64,000 nucleotides of DNA, from the NCBI RefSeq assembly GCF_002335805.1, contig NZ_NISU01000001.1:1372079-1436078 (forward strand), written 5' to 3'. The notes below the pieces were generated by a model that was not told the origin of the DNA, searched no databases, and saw nothing but the letters and a program-made list of their open reading frames with translations. Positions 52,467-61,555 of the stretch are shown one piece after another. Made by a program: the position numbers and the translations under genes. Numbering within the stretch: the stretch's first letter is position 1; each line of letters opens with the position of its first letter. The stretch is from Bacillus sp. FJAT-45350. Its GTDB lineage: Bacteria; Bacillota; Bacilli; Bacillales; NISU01.

Positions 52467-52713
52467 GGTAAAATATCTTTATTAGTATGTAAGTTTCATA
52501 GAAGTGTATTACTAGAGCTTGAATTATAAAAATGTTGAAAAACAAGTTACGGGCACAGCTTTAAAGTAGAAAAACATATTTAGCAGTTTAATTTAAAGTA
52601 GTTTTAACATACTGTATATAAGAGGCAGTTTAGTGGATTGGTGATAACAAGCAGAAACTATGTCTACAATGTGATATTATAAATAAAAGAAGTAGGCGTA
52701 AGGAGGAATTATT

Positions 52714-52929
52714 ATGGCTGTGAGAAGAGAAGATTTGTATAAAATCATTGACAAAGTTTCAGAAAAAAATTTAGAGAAGGTAAAAGAAATCCTTGAAACC
52801 TTAACTAAATATGAAGAGGAATTTGATGAAGTTGAACCAACTAAGGATGAAAAAAAAGCAATTGAAGAGGCAATATATGGGGAATTTCATTCTTTTGAAG
52901 ATGTTTTTAAAGATGACTTAGATGTTTGA
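52714..52929 (+). CDS. Type II antitoxin
   Basis: A 71-residue acidic, helical protein (AVRREDLYKIIDKVSEKNLE, then KYEEEFDEVEPTKDEKKAIE). Its stop lies inside the toxin start with an 8-base overlap, as usual for TA pairs. It has a GGAGGAATTATT site. The N-terminal helix-helix would be the DNA-binding/autoregulatory part and the acidic tail the toxin-binding part; no exact family is clear. Confidence 0.75.
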   Translation: MAVRREDLYKIIDKVSEKNLEKVKEILETLTKYEEEFDEVEPTKDEKKAIEEAIYGEFHSFEDVFKDDLDV

Positions 52930-53185
52930 AATTAAAGTTTCAAATAAAGCCAGGAAGTTTATTCAAAAGCAAGATACTCCTACAAGGAAAAGAATAAAAA
53001 ATGCTTTAGTGCACTTAGCAGAAGACCCCTATAACCGAAAAGAAAATGACATCAAAAAGATGAAAGGGTACACCGATACATTTAGACTCAGAGTTGGCGA
53101 TATAAGAATGATTTATAAGATAGAAGATGAAAAAGTAATATTATACGTATTAAACATTGATTTCCGAGGTGACATCTATAAATGA
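52922..53185 (+). CDS. RelE/ParE-type toxin
   Basis: An 87-residue basic protein with the RelE fold pattern: IKVSNKARKFIQKQD, LAEDPYNRKENDIKKMKG, TDTFRLRVGDIRMIYKIED and a final strand VILYVLNIDFRGDIYK. RelE-type toxins cut ribosome-bound mRNA. Basic residues in the FRLRVGDIRMIY strand are retained. Overlaps the antitoxin gene. Confidence 0.88.
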   Translation: MFEIKVSNKARKFIQKQDTPTRKRIKNALVHLAEDPYNRKENDIKKMKGYTDTFRLRVGDIRMIYKIEDEKVILYVLNIDFRGDIYK

Positions 53186-53195
53186 ATACAAGGAT

Positions 53196-53229
53196 AAAAG
53201 GTTAGGAGGGAGTATTCTTAACCTTTTTT
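53196..53229 (+). terminator. Terminator of the TA operon
   Basis: Stem AAAAGGTTA / TAACCTTTT, then T-run. Confidence 0.8.
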
Positions 53230-53354
53230 TAATTATATTGTTAATTTTAATTTTCTCTCCCAAAACCGACCCGTTGAAAAACAAGTCTCATTTCTTTATT
53301 TTTACCTTGTAATAGGAGATAATCTTTAGCAACTAATAAAAGGAGCTGATTTAA

Positions 53355-54104
53355 ATGAATGAAACTATCGAGATGCTTTTAAAGCATAAATCGATTCGAA
53401 AATTCGAAGAACGTTCACTGACAGAAGAGCAAATACATACAATCGTTCAAAGTGCACAAGCTGCTTCTACTTCAAGTTATATTCAAGCGTATTCGATCAT
53501 TGGTGTGAAAGATGTTGCGAAAAAGGAAGAGTTGGCAGAGCTTGCTGGGAATCAAAATTATGTAGCATCAAGCGGTCATTTCTTTATCTTTTGTGCGGAT
53601 CTTCATCGACATGAAATTATTGGTGATATGAAGGGAACAGATTTGAAAGAATCATTAGATAGTACAGAGAAATTTATGGTTGCTGTCATTGATGCAGCAC
53701 TTGCTGCGCAAAATGCAACTGTAGCAGCAGAGTCATTAGGCCTTGGCATTTGCTATATAGGTGGAATTCGTAATCACGTGCAAGAGGTTAGTGAGCTATT
53801 AAATCTTCCTCATCGTGTGATCCCATTATTTGGACTAACTGTCGGTTATCCAGCTCAAGACCCAGGTGTAAAACCACGTTTACCACTGGAGCATATTTAT
53901 TATGAAGATGAATACCCACAGGAACAAACTCTATATAAACAGCAATTAAATGAATATGATAAAGTAGTTTCAGCTTACTACCATGAGAGAACAGGTGGAA
54001 AGCGCGCTAATACATGGTCCGAGCAAATGTCACAAATGCTAGCTGAACCGAAGCGAATGTTTATGAAGGATTTCGTAGAGAAAAAAGGGTTTTCAAAAAA
54101 ATAA
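53355..54104 (+). CDS. NfrA-like FMN-dependent nitro/NADPH oxidoreductase
   Basis: A 249-residue flavoprotein of the nitroreductase superfamily, NfrA1/YcnD group. Markers are HKSIRKFEERSLTEEQIHTI, SSYIQAYSIIGV, LGLGICYIGGIRN and LFGLTVGYPAQDPGVKPRLP. These enzymes reduce FMN and nitroaromatics with NADPH and take part in stress responses. ATG 53355 has AAAGGAG. Monocistronic. Confidence 0.88.
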   Translation: MNETIEMLLKHKSIRKFEERSLTEEQIHTIVQSAQAASTSSYIQAYSIIGVKDVAKKEELAELAGNQNYVASSGHFFIFCADLHRHEIIGDMKGTDLKESLDSTEKFMVAVIDAALAAQNATVAAESLGLGICYIGGIRNHVQEVSELLNLPHRVIPLFGLTVGYPAQDPGVKPRLPLEHIYYEDEYPQEQTLYKQQLNEYDKVVSAYYHERTGGKRANTWSEQMSQMLAEPKRMFMKDFVEKKGFSKK

Positions 54105-54173
54105 GAGTTAGGTACTATTATTGAAATATGTTTTTTGGAGCAAAACATATAACACTTACACTATATAACGTGA

Positions 54174-54187
54174 TGTAAGCGTTATCA
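54174..54187. promoter_or_regulatory. cre site (CcpA)
   Basis: TGTAAGCGTTATCA fits the cre consensus TGWAANCGNTNWCA at every position. It sits in the 468-base gap between the nitroreductase and permease genes. Confidence 0.6.
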
Positions 54188-54256
54188 TTAATTTGAGAGA
54201 GGTATTCTAGTAAAATAGATAAGAAAAGTATTGATTGATATTTTGGAGTTTATTCG

Positions 54257-54288
54257 AGCAGAGGGACGTATTTTCTCTCTGCTTTTTT
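54257..54288 (+). terminator. Terminator hairpin in the intergenic gap
   Basis: Stem GCAGAGG / CTCTCTGC (imperfect) followed by TTTTTT. It could end the nitroreductase transcript or a short untranslated RNA from about 54200; nothing else is recognised in this gap. Confidence 0.65.
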
Positions 54289-54467
54289 GTTCTTTTTATA
54301 CAATAAAGCCTGTAGCTACTGGATTCCTTTTTCGCTTTTAGTAGTAATTCCCTTTATATCCTTAGAATGATGCAAAAACGACAAACTTCTTATTAAATTC
54401 GACTATATTCTCTGTTTTTCTAAATATTTTATATTTGCAGAAAGTTCTATATTTTAATATAATGAAA

Positions 54468-54486
54468 ACGTTTACTATAACTAGAT
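54468..54486 (+). promoter_or_regulatory. -10 hexamer with overlapping cre
   Basis: TATAAT (54468-54473) is directly followed by TGAAAACGTTTACT (54473-54486), a cre with one mismatch. CcpA binding here would block initiation of the permease-usp transcript. Confidence 0.6.
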
Positions 54487-54572
54487 TAGAGATAAAAGTG
54501 ATATATCTATTTGTAGTATTTACAAGATGGAAAAGTGTAAGTAGGAGAATAATTTGGAGGAGGGAGAATGTT

Positions 54573-55949
54573 ATGAAAAAAGAAAGAGAACACGGTGGTA
54601 TCCAACCAGGTATTAAGTGGGGACCATTTACAATGAGAATTCCTGGGGTGCATGTTGGGTTATACCCAAGCCAACATCTACAAGGAGGGCTCTTGCTATT
54701 AGCAGCAGGGGGAGCAACAGCCCCATTGTTAATGCAATATTTTGATGTATCATTTGAAATTGCATGGACAGTGATGTTAGTTTTATTCTTTTGGGTAATC
54801 GCACAGAATGTGTTGTTTGGGGATGTGTATGCGGGTGGAGCAATTACTGCTGCATTACCATTAACGATTGTATATTTAAATGGCTACAGTGTTGGGACTG
54901 AATCTATTCAAGCGATGATTGCAGTCACGATCGTTGTAACTTTATTGTTCTTGTTCTTTGGGGTAACCAAATTAGGAGAAAAATTCAATAATACGGTTCC
55001 TGCCCCTTTAAAAGCAGGTATTATCATGGGTGCCGCTATCGCTGCATTTCAATCTGAAATAAACCGAGTGGAGCAAATGCCGATTACACTAGTGACAGCA
55101 TGGATTATCGTCATGGTGTTAATGTATTCAATTCCATTTGCGAAACTTCCGAATACGAAAACAAAAGTTTTTATAGGTGCAAACGCATTAGTATTGACAT
55201 TTGTTATTGCTGGTATTGTTGGTTTTATAGTAGGTGAGATTAGCTTCTCGCTTGAGTGGGGTATTTTTATTCCACCATTTGCTGAAACATTAGGAGCGCT
55301 TGCACCTTGGTCTGTTGGACTACCTTCGTGGAGTATGATCGTTGCAGCTATTCCGTTAGGTGTAATGATTTATATTCTAGCATTTGGTGATATTTTAGTA
55401 GCCGATACATTATTAAAAGGTGCAACTAAAAAGAGACCTGATGAAGAAGTGGAACTAAATACGACTCGCAGTCACTATGTTTTAGCAATTCGTAACTTTG
55501 TTCAGTTACTAACTGCTGGTCCACTTATTACGTTACATGGTCCAATTTGGACTGGTGCTCAAGTATTTTTAGCTGAGCGATATAAACAAGGAAAAGAAGT
55601 TATGGATTCAATTCATACAGGGACAATTAACTTTTATATTGCTGCAATTCCTTTAGGGATTTTATTACCAATCATCACACTGATTATGCCACTACTTCCC
55701 GTTGCCTTATCAGTTACGATGTTATTAACTGGTTTTGCTTGTGCGTATGTTGCAATGGAAATGGTAAAAGACAATATTTCAAGAGGGCTAGTGATTGCGA
55801 TTGGTATGTTAACGGCCATGATGGGACCCGCGTGGGGAATCGGTGCAGGTATTGTTTTATACTTACTATTAATCGGTAAGAGTTCAAATAAAGATGAAAG
55901 CTTTAGTGAAGAAAGCGCAAATACAGAGTCTGAACATAAGGTTGGATAA
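54573..55949 (+). CDS. Putative NCS2/SulP-superfamily permease
   Basis: A 458-residue membrane protein with 12 or more helices. The N-terminal amphipathic [21 protein letters not shown] and a half-helix region near [20 protein letters not shown] suggest a relative of uracil-xanthine (NCS2) or SulP permeases. The match is partial and the substrate is unknown. The frame is open from 54435, but ATG 54573 has a GGAGGAGGGAG site. It is the first gene of a pair with usp, and two cre sites lie upstream. Confidence 0.6.
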   Translation: MKKEREHGGIQPGIKWGPFTMRIPGVHVGLYPSQHLQGGLLLLAAGGATAPLLMQYFDVSFEIAWTVMLVLFFWVIAQNVLFGDVYAGGAITAALPLTIVYLNGYSVGTESIQAMIAVTIVVTLLFLFFGVTKLGEKFNNTVPAPLKAGIIMGAAIAAFQSEINRVEQMPITLVTAWIIVMVLMYSIPFAKLPNTKTKVFIGANALVLTFVIAGIVGFIVGEISFSLEWGIFIPPFAETLGALAPWSVGLPSWSMIVAAIPLGVMIYILAFGDILVADTLLKGATKKRPDEEVELNTTRSHYVLAIRNFVQLLTAGPLITLHGPIWTGAQVFLAERYKQGKEVMDSIHTGTINFYIAAIPLGILLPIITLIMPLLPVALSVTMLLTGFACAYVAMEMVKDNISRGLVIAIGMLTAMMGPAWGIGAGIVLYLLLIGKSSNKDESFSEESANTESEHKVG

Positions 55950-55988
55950 TAAAAAGTATAAATTAGGTTAGTTGAGGGGGAGTAGAAG

Positions 55989-56441
55989 ATGAGTTTTAAA
56001 AAGGTCTTAGTAGCAATCGACGGCTCTAATAACGGCTATCGAACTCTACAAAAAGCAATTGAGCACGTACAGGATGTTTCAGGAGAATTAACTCTTGTTC
56101 ATATCGCCAAATCTCATGACCAAGCTGCACCAATTATGTTGGGACATTCGACAGCTGTTGAATACAATCTAAGAGAAAAGATGCAGGAAGCAGAGCAAGA
56201 GCAAGGAAAAGAAGTGCTAAACATAGCAGTAGAAGATGTTAAAAAAGCAGGTCTTACTTGTGAAACTGTTCTATTAGAAGGTGATGCAGCTAGAGAATTA
56301 ACAAAATATGCTGAAAACGAACGTTTCGATATGATAATGATCGGGAGCCGTGGTCTAGGAACATTTAAAGAACTGATGCTAGGCAGCGTCAGTCATAAAG
56401 TTTCACAGATTTCTACTATTCCAGTATTAATAGTTAAATAA
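55989..56441 (+). CDS. Universal stress protein (UspA family)
   Basis: A 150-residue Usp domain. It begins FKKVLVAIDGSNNGYRTLQK, and the nucleotide-binding motif GSRGLGTFKELMLGSVS near residue 120 fits the G-2x-G-9x-GS pattern of ATP-binding Usp proteins. It lies 39 bases after the permease gene, with GAGGGGGAG as ribosome site. Such proteins are stress-induced dimers; its pairing suggests regulation of, or co-expression with, the permease. Confidence 0.9.
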   Translation: MSFKKVLVAIDGSNNGYRTLQKAIEHVQDVSGELTLVHIAKSHDQAAPIMLGHSTAVEYNLREKMQEAEQEQGKEVLNIAVEDVKKAGLTCETVLLEGDAARELTKYAENERFDMIMIGSRGLGTFKELMLGSVSHKVSQISTIPVLIVK

Positions 56442-56447
56442 GATATG

Positions 56448-56485
56448 AAAAGAAGTTCACACTAGTTTGTGAGCTTCTTTTCTTT
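56448..56485 (+). terminator. Terminator of the permease-usp operon
   Basis: Stem AAAAGAAGTTCACAC / TTGTGAGCTTCTTTT. Confidence 0.75.
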
Positions 56486-56583
56486 TCAGTCGGCTCGTAT
56501 ACCCTTTAATCTTGTAAGATACATTAGTGATGATATAGTCTGTTTTTTTACTTTTCTGGATTCTACTTATAGTAGAATTCAAT

Positions 56584-56659
56584 TATTTTAAGAAAATTTT
56601 ATGAATAATAAATTTTCAATATTAAATATTGTTGAAAATTGTGATAATATTAGTATAAT
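56584..56659 (+). promoter_or_regulatory. Promoter with CodY-like box
   Basis: TATTTTAAGAAAATT (56584-56598) differs from the CodY consensus AATTTTCWGAAAATT at two positions. TTGAAA (56632-56637) is 16 bases before TATAAT (56654-56659). The leader to the aminotransferase start is about 180 bases; no T-box sequence is present in it. Confidence 0.5.
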
Positions 56660-56848
56660 TCTTATAATAAGAGTTTAAGTAGAGTTAGAAGACAGTTTTA
56701 TAGCTTTGGATATAATATTTTAATTGTGTAACGATTAATTTATGTACTCTTTTATGAAGGTTCATATGGTCGATGCCCTTTTGAATACTCTCTAAACAAA
56801 GAATAGTAAATAGAAGAAATTTAACTTTAGTACACGGAGGAACAAACA

Positions 56849-57919
56849 ATGTCAAATCCAACAATTGAAATTCAGCTAAGTGAACAGAAGAAAACAAAAC
56901 CACAACCGGAAGAGTTGGTGTTTGGTAAATTTTTTAGTGATCATATGTTTATGATGGATTATACAGAAGGTACAGGATGGCATGATCCAAAAATTGTACC
57001 CTATCAACCAATTTCGATGGATCCTTCAGCAATGATTTTACATTACGGACAGTCTGTATTTGAAGGTTTAAAGGCCTACTTATCAAATGATAATGAAGTA
57101 TTACTATTCAGACCAGAAAAAAACTTCGAAAGATTAAATCGTTCGAATGAGCGTTTATGCATTCCAGAGGTAGATGAAGAATTTGTACTTGAGGGACTTA
57201 AAGAACTTTTGAAAGTTGATAAAGAGTGGATTCCAACTGCGGAAGGAACTTCTTTATATATACGTCCTTTTATTTTTTCAACTGAACATAATTTAGGCGT
57301 TGCTCCTTCAAAGAACTATAAGTTTATGATTATTTTGTCACCAGTAGGTGCTTATTATAAAGAAGGAATTAACCCTGTTAAGATAGCTGTTGAGCATGAA
57401 TATGTTCGTGCTATTCGTGGTGGAACAGGCAATGCGAAAACTGGCGGAAACTATGCTGGTAGTTTAAAAGCACAAGTAAACTCAGCTCAGCAAGGCTACT
57501 CTCAAGTTTTATGGTTAGATGGGAAAGAGAAAAAGTATATTGAAGAAGTAGGAAGCATGAACGTATTTTTCAAAATTAAGGGTGAAGTTGTTACTCCTGC
57601 TATTAATGGTAGTATTTTAGAGGGGATTACAAGAGATTCAATCCTTCAGCTGTTAAAACATTGGAACATTCCTGTTTCGGAACGTAGAATTTCATTTGAT
57701 GAAGTGTACGAGGCGTATCGAAATGGTGAATTAGAAGAGGCATTTGGTACTGGTACAGCTGCTGTTATTTCTCCAATTGGTGAATTTGCTTATAATGGTG
57801 AGAAGCTAATCATTAATGACGGAGTAACAGGTGATTTATCAAAGAAATTATATGATACATTAACTGGTATTCAAAAGGGACTAATTGAAGATCCATTTGG
57901 CTGGCGTGTAACATTATAA
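56849..57919 (+). CDS. Branched-chain amino acid aminotransferase
   Basis: A 356-residue PLP enzyme of fold class IV (IlvE/YbgE group). Visible parts: ILHYGQSVFEGLKAYL, the family loop RPFIFSTEHNLGVAPS, the lysine segment TGGNYAGSLKAQ, EEVGSMNVFFK and the C-terminal EAFGTGTAAVISPIG. It interconverts branched-chain keto acids and amino acids with glutamate. ATG 56849 has ACACGGAGGAAC. The CodY-like box upstream matches known CodY control of ybgE in Bacillus. Confidence 0.92.
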   Translation: MSNPTIEIQLSEQKKTKPQPEELVFGKFFSDHMFMMDYTEGTGWHDPKIVPYQPISMDPSAMILHYGQSVFEGLKAYLSNDNEVLLFRPEKNFERLNRSNERLCIPEVDEEFVLEGLKELLKVDKEWIPTAEGTSLYIRPFIFSTEHNLGVAPSKNYKFMIILSPVGAYYKEGINPVKIAVEHEYVRAIRGGTGNAKTGGNYAGSLKAQVNSAQQGYSQVLWLDGKEKKYIEEVGSMNVFFKIKGEVVTPAINGSILEGITRDSILQLLKHWNIPVSERRISFDEVYEAYRNGELEEAFGTGTAAVISPIGEFAYNGEKLIINDGVTGDLSKKLYDTLTGIQKGLIEDPFGWRVTL

Positions 57920-57950
57920 TCTGCAAATAATAATACTAAGTCCAAATTTG

Positions 57951-57995
57951 AGGCCACTGATTAGAACGGAAATCACCGTTTTTCAGTGGCCTTCT
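57951..57995 (+). terminator. Terminator
   Basis: Stem AGGCCACTGA / TCAGTGGCCT with an inner AACGG/CCGTT stem, then TTCTT. Confidence 0.75.
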
Positions 57996-58192
57996 TACTA
58001 GATTCAATATTATCATGTGCTTTATCAAATATATTTTACTTAAACTAGTAAAAAAATAGTAACTTTCACACATATAGTTGTCCGACTCTGAATATATTTT
58101 GAAGGTAGATTTAGTTTTACATATACAGCTCAGCAAAAAAAAAGCAGGATATACACTTTTAAAAATCTAGTAAACTATAGGGGGATTTAATT

Positions 58193-59374
58193 ATGAGAGA
58201 AGTTGTTATTGTAAGTGCGGCGCGTACACCGGTTGGTGCATTTGGAGGGTCACTATCATCGCTATCAGCAGTAGATTTAGGAGTAGTAGCAGCGAAGGAA
58301 GCAATTAAGCGTGCTTCTATTCCAGCTGATATTATTGATGAAGTATTAGTAGGGAATATTCTATCAGCTGGTTTAGGACAAAATATAGCAAGACAAGTAT
58401 CAATTCATTCTGGTTTACCAGAAACAACACCTGCTACAACGATAAACAAGCTATGTGGATCAGGGTTACGTACTGTAAGCATGGGAGCTCAGTTTATTGC
58501 GTTAGGTGATGCAGATGTAATTTTAGCAGGTGGGACAGAAAGCATGAGTAATGCTCCGTATATATTACCTAATGCTCGTACAGGGTACCGTATGGGACAT
58601 GGGGATATTGTAGATACAATGATTCATGACGGTTTAACAGATGCTTTCAACAATATTCATATGGGAGTCACTGCAGAGAATATTGCTGAGCAATGGGAGC
58701 TGACAAGAGAAGAACAGGATGCTTTTGCACTCGAAAGTCAGCACCGAGCTGAGAGAGCACAAAAAGAAGGGCGTTTCCGTGATGAAATTGCTTCAGTTGA
58801 GATACCTCAGCGAAGAGGAGAGCCAATTGTAGTAGATACGGATGAACATCCTAAGCATGGACTTACAATTGATAAACTTGCAAAGCTACGTCCTGCATTT
58901 AAGAAGGATGGCACTGTAACCGCTGGAAACGCGTCTGGAATTAATGACGGTGCTGCGATGGTTGTCTTAATGGCAAAAGAAAAAGCTGAAGAGTTAGGCT
59001 TAACTCCGCTAGCAACAATTAAGTCTTACGCAAATGCAGCTTTAGATCCTAAAATTATGGGTTATGGACCAGTACCAGCTACGAAAAAAGCATTAGAGAA
59101 AGCAGGCATGAACGTTGCTGACCTTGATTTAATTGAAGCAAATGAAGCCTTTGCTGCACAATCACTAGCAGTTGTAAAAGACTTAGAGTTAAACCCTGAT
59201 AAGGTGAATGTAAATGGAGGGGCAATTGCTTTAGGCCATCCAGTAGGAGCTTCTGGAACAAGAATCCTAACAACGTTATTGTATGAAATGGAAAAACGTA
59301 ATGCGAAAACAGGTCTAGCAACATTATGCATTGGCGGCGGACAAGGTACGTCACTAATTGTTGAACGTGGATAA
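58193..59374 (+). CDS. Acetyl-CoA acetyltransferase (thiolase)
   Basis: A 393-residue biosynthetic-type thiolase. Catalytic residues: C88 (NKLCGSGLR), H349 (LGHPVGASG) and C379 (LCIGGGQG). The start [18 protein letters not shown] and the NGGAIALG motif are typical. It condenses two acetyl-CoA into acetoacetyl-CoA or cleaves it. ATG 58193 has AGGGGG. It is followed, after a terminator and a 400-base gap, by an SDR reductase, so the two may function together though they are separately transcribed. Confidence 0.93.
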   Translation: MREVVIVSAARTPVGAFGGSLSSLSAVDLGVVAAKEAIKRASIPADIIDEVLVGNILSAGLGQNIARQVSIHSGLPETTPATTINKLCGSGLRTVSMGAQFIALGDADVILAGGTESMSNAPYILPNARTGYRMGHGDIVDTMIHDGLTDAFNNIHMGVTAENIAEQWELTREEQDAFALESQHRAERAQKEGRFRDEIASVEIPQRRGEPIVVDTDEHPKHGLTIDKLAKLRPAFKKDGTVTAGNASGINDGAAMVVLMAKEKAEELGLTPLATIKSYANAALDPKIMGYGPVPATKKALEKAGMNVADLDLIEANEAFAAQSLAVVKDLELNPDKVNVNGGAIALGHPVGASGTRILTTLLYEMEKRNAKTGLATLCIGGGQGTSLIVERG

Positions 59375-59424
59375 GGCGTAACAACTAAATTTTAAAAAAG
59401 CGCAAACACTAAGCTTATTACCAT

Positions 59425-59468
59425 AGGCCATTAAAAGACGGAAAATTCCCGTTTTTTAATGGCCTATA
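59425..59468 (+). terminator. Terminator of the thiolase gene
   Basis: Stem AGGCCATTAAAA / TTTTAATGGCCT with inner GACGG/CCGTT, then ATATTT. No gene is visible in 59470-59740; the repeat at 59748 follows. Confidence 0.7.
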
Positions 59469-59747
59469 TTTATTTTTTATAAAATTTTTATAATGGTGTT
59501 TAGGACAATCTTTGTATTGGGAATAACGATACTACTTCTTCTTACTATTTACCAAATGAGGTATGGTAAAATGAATCTAACTTAAATAAATCGGACTTAC
59601 ACACATTCATACCGAATAGGATATATTTGTAATGTAGTATTGAATGGCAATTCATTTGATGTGTGGTGGGTAGCTCCTTCTTGTTGTTCAGTTTGGAATG
59701 ATATTTTGTGAATTTATTGGTTATATGCAGATGGAAGTATGTTGAGT

Positions 59748-59796
59748 GACCGCTTAGCGTTTTCAAAAACAAAAGACCGCTTTGCGGTTTTTGATC
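59748..59796. repeat. Dispersed intergenic repeat, variant
   Basis: GACCGCTTAGCGTTTTC and ACAAAAGACCGCTTTGCGGT followed by TTTTG. The second block is the same as in copies A and B. It is just before the SDR ribosome site. Confidence 0.55.
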
Positions 59797-59813
59797 TCAG
59801 GAGGGGATTAACG

Positions 59814-60554
59814 ATGAGATTACAAGATAAAGTTGCAATAATTACTGGTGGCGGACGTGGAATCGGTGAGGCAACAGCAAAGAAATTTTCACAAGAAGGA
59901 GCTAGGGTTGCTGTAGCTGATTTAAATGATGAAGATATCAAACGTACGGTGGACGAGATAAATGAATCAGGAGGTAACGCGATTGGATTTAATGTGAATG
60001 TAACAAAGCGTGAACAGGTAAAAAGCTTACTCGATAACGTTTCTGAAAAGTTTGGGAAAATTGACATTGTTGTCAATAATGCAGGTATAACAGCAGACGC
60101 CCAGTTACTCAAGATGACAGACGAGCAATGGGACCGAGTCATTGATGTTAATTTAAAAGGAGTTTTCATTGTTGGTCAAGAAGCTGCTACTTACATGAAG
60201 GAACAAAATGGAGGGGTCATTCTTAATGCATCTAGTGTCGTTGGACAATATGGAAACTTTGGTCAAACAAACTATTCAGCGACGAAATTCGGTGTAATCG
60301 GTATGACAAAAACATGGGCGAAGGAATTAGGACGCTTTGGTATTCGCGTTAATGCAGTCGCGCCAGGCTTTGTATTGACACCTATGACAGAGAAAATGCC
60401 AGAAAAGATTCTTTCTATGATGAAAGATCAATCACCACTGAAGGACCTAGCATCTTCAGAGGATATTGCAAATGGCTATGCTTTCTTAGCATCTGATGAA
60501 GCACGATTTATAACAGGTACTGTTTTAAATATTGACGGCGGTGTCGTTATTTAA
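59814..60554 (+). CDS. SDR family 3-oxoacyl reductase (FabG/PhaB-like)
   Basis: A 246-residue short-chain dehydrogenase. NAD(P)-binding TGGGRGIGEA, NNAG, catalytic Ser in LNASSVVGQYG and YxxxK (YSATK) are present. It reduces 3-oxoacyl-ACP or acetoacetyl-CoA with NADPH. The preceding thiolase makes acetoacetyl-CoA the more interesting option (PhaA/PhaB pair), but no PHA synthase is in the window. The frame is open from 59739; ATG 59814 has CAGGAGGGG. Confidence 0.9.
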   Translation: MRLQDKVAIITGGGRGIGEATAKKFSQEGARVAVADLNDEDIKRTVDEINESGGNAIGFNVNVTKREQVKSLLDNVSEKFGKIDIVVNNAGITADAQLLKMTDEQWDRVIDVNLKGVFIVGQEAATYMKEQNGGVILNASSVVGQYGNFGQTNYSATKFGVIGMTKTWAKELGRFGIRVNAVAPGFVLTPMTEKMPEKILSMMKDQSPLKDLASSEDIANGYAFLASDEARFITGTVLNIDGGVVI

Positions 60555-60598
60555 CGCTAAGTGTGTGCTCAGTCTTATTAATATCGTGAAAGTAGTAA

Positions 60599-60625
60599 AG
60601 CCCACTATCCAGATTAGTGGGCTAC
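60599..60625. terminator. Terminator between SDR and VanW genes
   Basis: Stem AGCCCACT / AGTGGGCT between converging genes, at the end of the VanW frame. Confidence 0.7.
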
Positions 60626-61477
60626 TTATGGTGTATCTTTATTAATTTCATCAGACGATTCAATTAATATCATTAAAGCTCCTCCATGAGCTTTTGCACG
60701 AATAAGGATGGGCTGATTATACGTATTCTTAAACATAAAGTCAGAACCGTACCAACTAACATTGGCATCACGTCCAGGGGGCACATAGGGTACAGGTTTA
60801 CTGTGTGAATGACGTTGAACTATTTGTAGCCCTGCCTTATCGGCAGCATTATATAGCGTCGAGGATACTTGACAAATCCCACCACCAAAATCTTGATAAA
60901 TCTTCCCTTTAATAATGATCGGAGCTGGGAGATACCCCTTTTCTTTCGTTCGTTTACCAACGACTTCGTTAAAAGAAAACACTTCGCCAGGAAACACAAC
61001 GTGATTGTTAATCGCCTCTGTTGCGAGCGAAATATTTTGTGCTCGAGCTTTTTTTCTTGAATTAAAATATGTAGTAAATTGGCCAATTCGCTTTACTCGT
61101 ATTCTTGAAAGTAATTCACTATCTACACGGGGATAATTTCCAACGATTGGCACGTCAATAGTAGCAGGACCCTTTTTAAAAAAACTACGATAAAACTGTT
61201 CTCGAAACCTTTTTTCGTCAAGTTTATGTCCGGCTTCTTCTGCAACAATGCCACCATTTTCATTAATGGTAGCGTTAATTGGCTCTTTATATATTTGTTC
61301 ATTTATTTGACTCATCAGTTGTTCTAAATTTTCATGTTCAGGTAGCTCTTTTCCTAGAACGGATTCAAAATTAGATCGATCTATCTCCATTAATTTCTCA
61401 CCGTCAAAAACGATAGAAATGCCTATAGATTGGGAAAAAATTTGTGTGAAAAGCAAAAGGATACTAACGATTTTCAT
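60626..61477 (-). CDS. VanW family protein
   Basis: A 283-residue secreted or membrane-linked protein. It has an N-terminal signal-like helix (about 3-20), a linker domain of roughly 100 residues and a C-terminal VanW domain (about 135-270). The domain shows GQFTTYFNSRKKARAQNISL, the VVFPGEVFSFNEVVG segment, FGGGICQVSSTLYNAA and RHSHSKPVPYVPPGRDA. VanW proteins are presumed to act on cell envelope components; the activity is not settled. ATG 61477 has AAAGGGGGAT. Confidence 0.88.
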   Translation of the reverse strand: MKIVSILLLFTQIFSQSIGISIVFDGEKLMEIDRSNFESVLGKELPEHENLEQLMSQINEQIYKEPINATINENGGIVAEEAGHKLDEKRFREQFYRSFFKKGPATIDVPIVGNYPRVDSELLSRIRVKRIGQFTTYFNSRKKARAQNISLATEAINNHVVFPGEVFSFNEVVGKRTKEKGYLPAPIIIKGKIYQDFGGGICQVSSTLYNAADKAGLQIVQRHSHSKPVPYVPPGRDANVSWYGSDFMFKNTYNQPILIRAKAHGGALMILIESSDEINKDTP

Positions 61478-61502
61478 GGTGGTAATCCCCCTTTCTAAGA
61501 GT

Positions 61503-61541
61503 CGACTGAAATAGTGTGGTTTTCACTTTTTCAATCCACTT
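61503..61541. terminator. Hairpin of the TGAAAAAGTG family
   Basis: GACTGAAATAGTG with TTTTCACTTTTTCAATC forms an imperfect stem; it precedes the repeat at 61556. Divergent genes lie on either side, so a terminator role is not clear. Confidence 0.4.
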
Positions 61542-61555
61542 AAAGTAATGCGTGC

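Noticed and set aside
56660-56848. T-box or riboswitch in the aminotransferase leader
   Set aside because: No AGGGTGG-ACCGCG antiterminator sequence and no terminator before the start codon were found.
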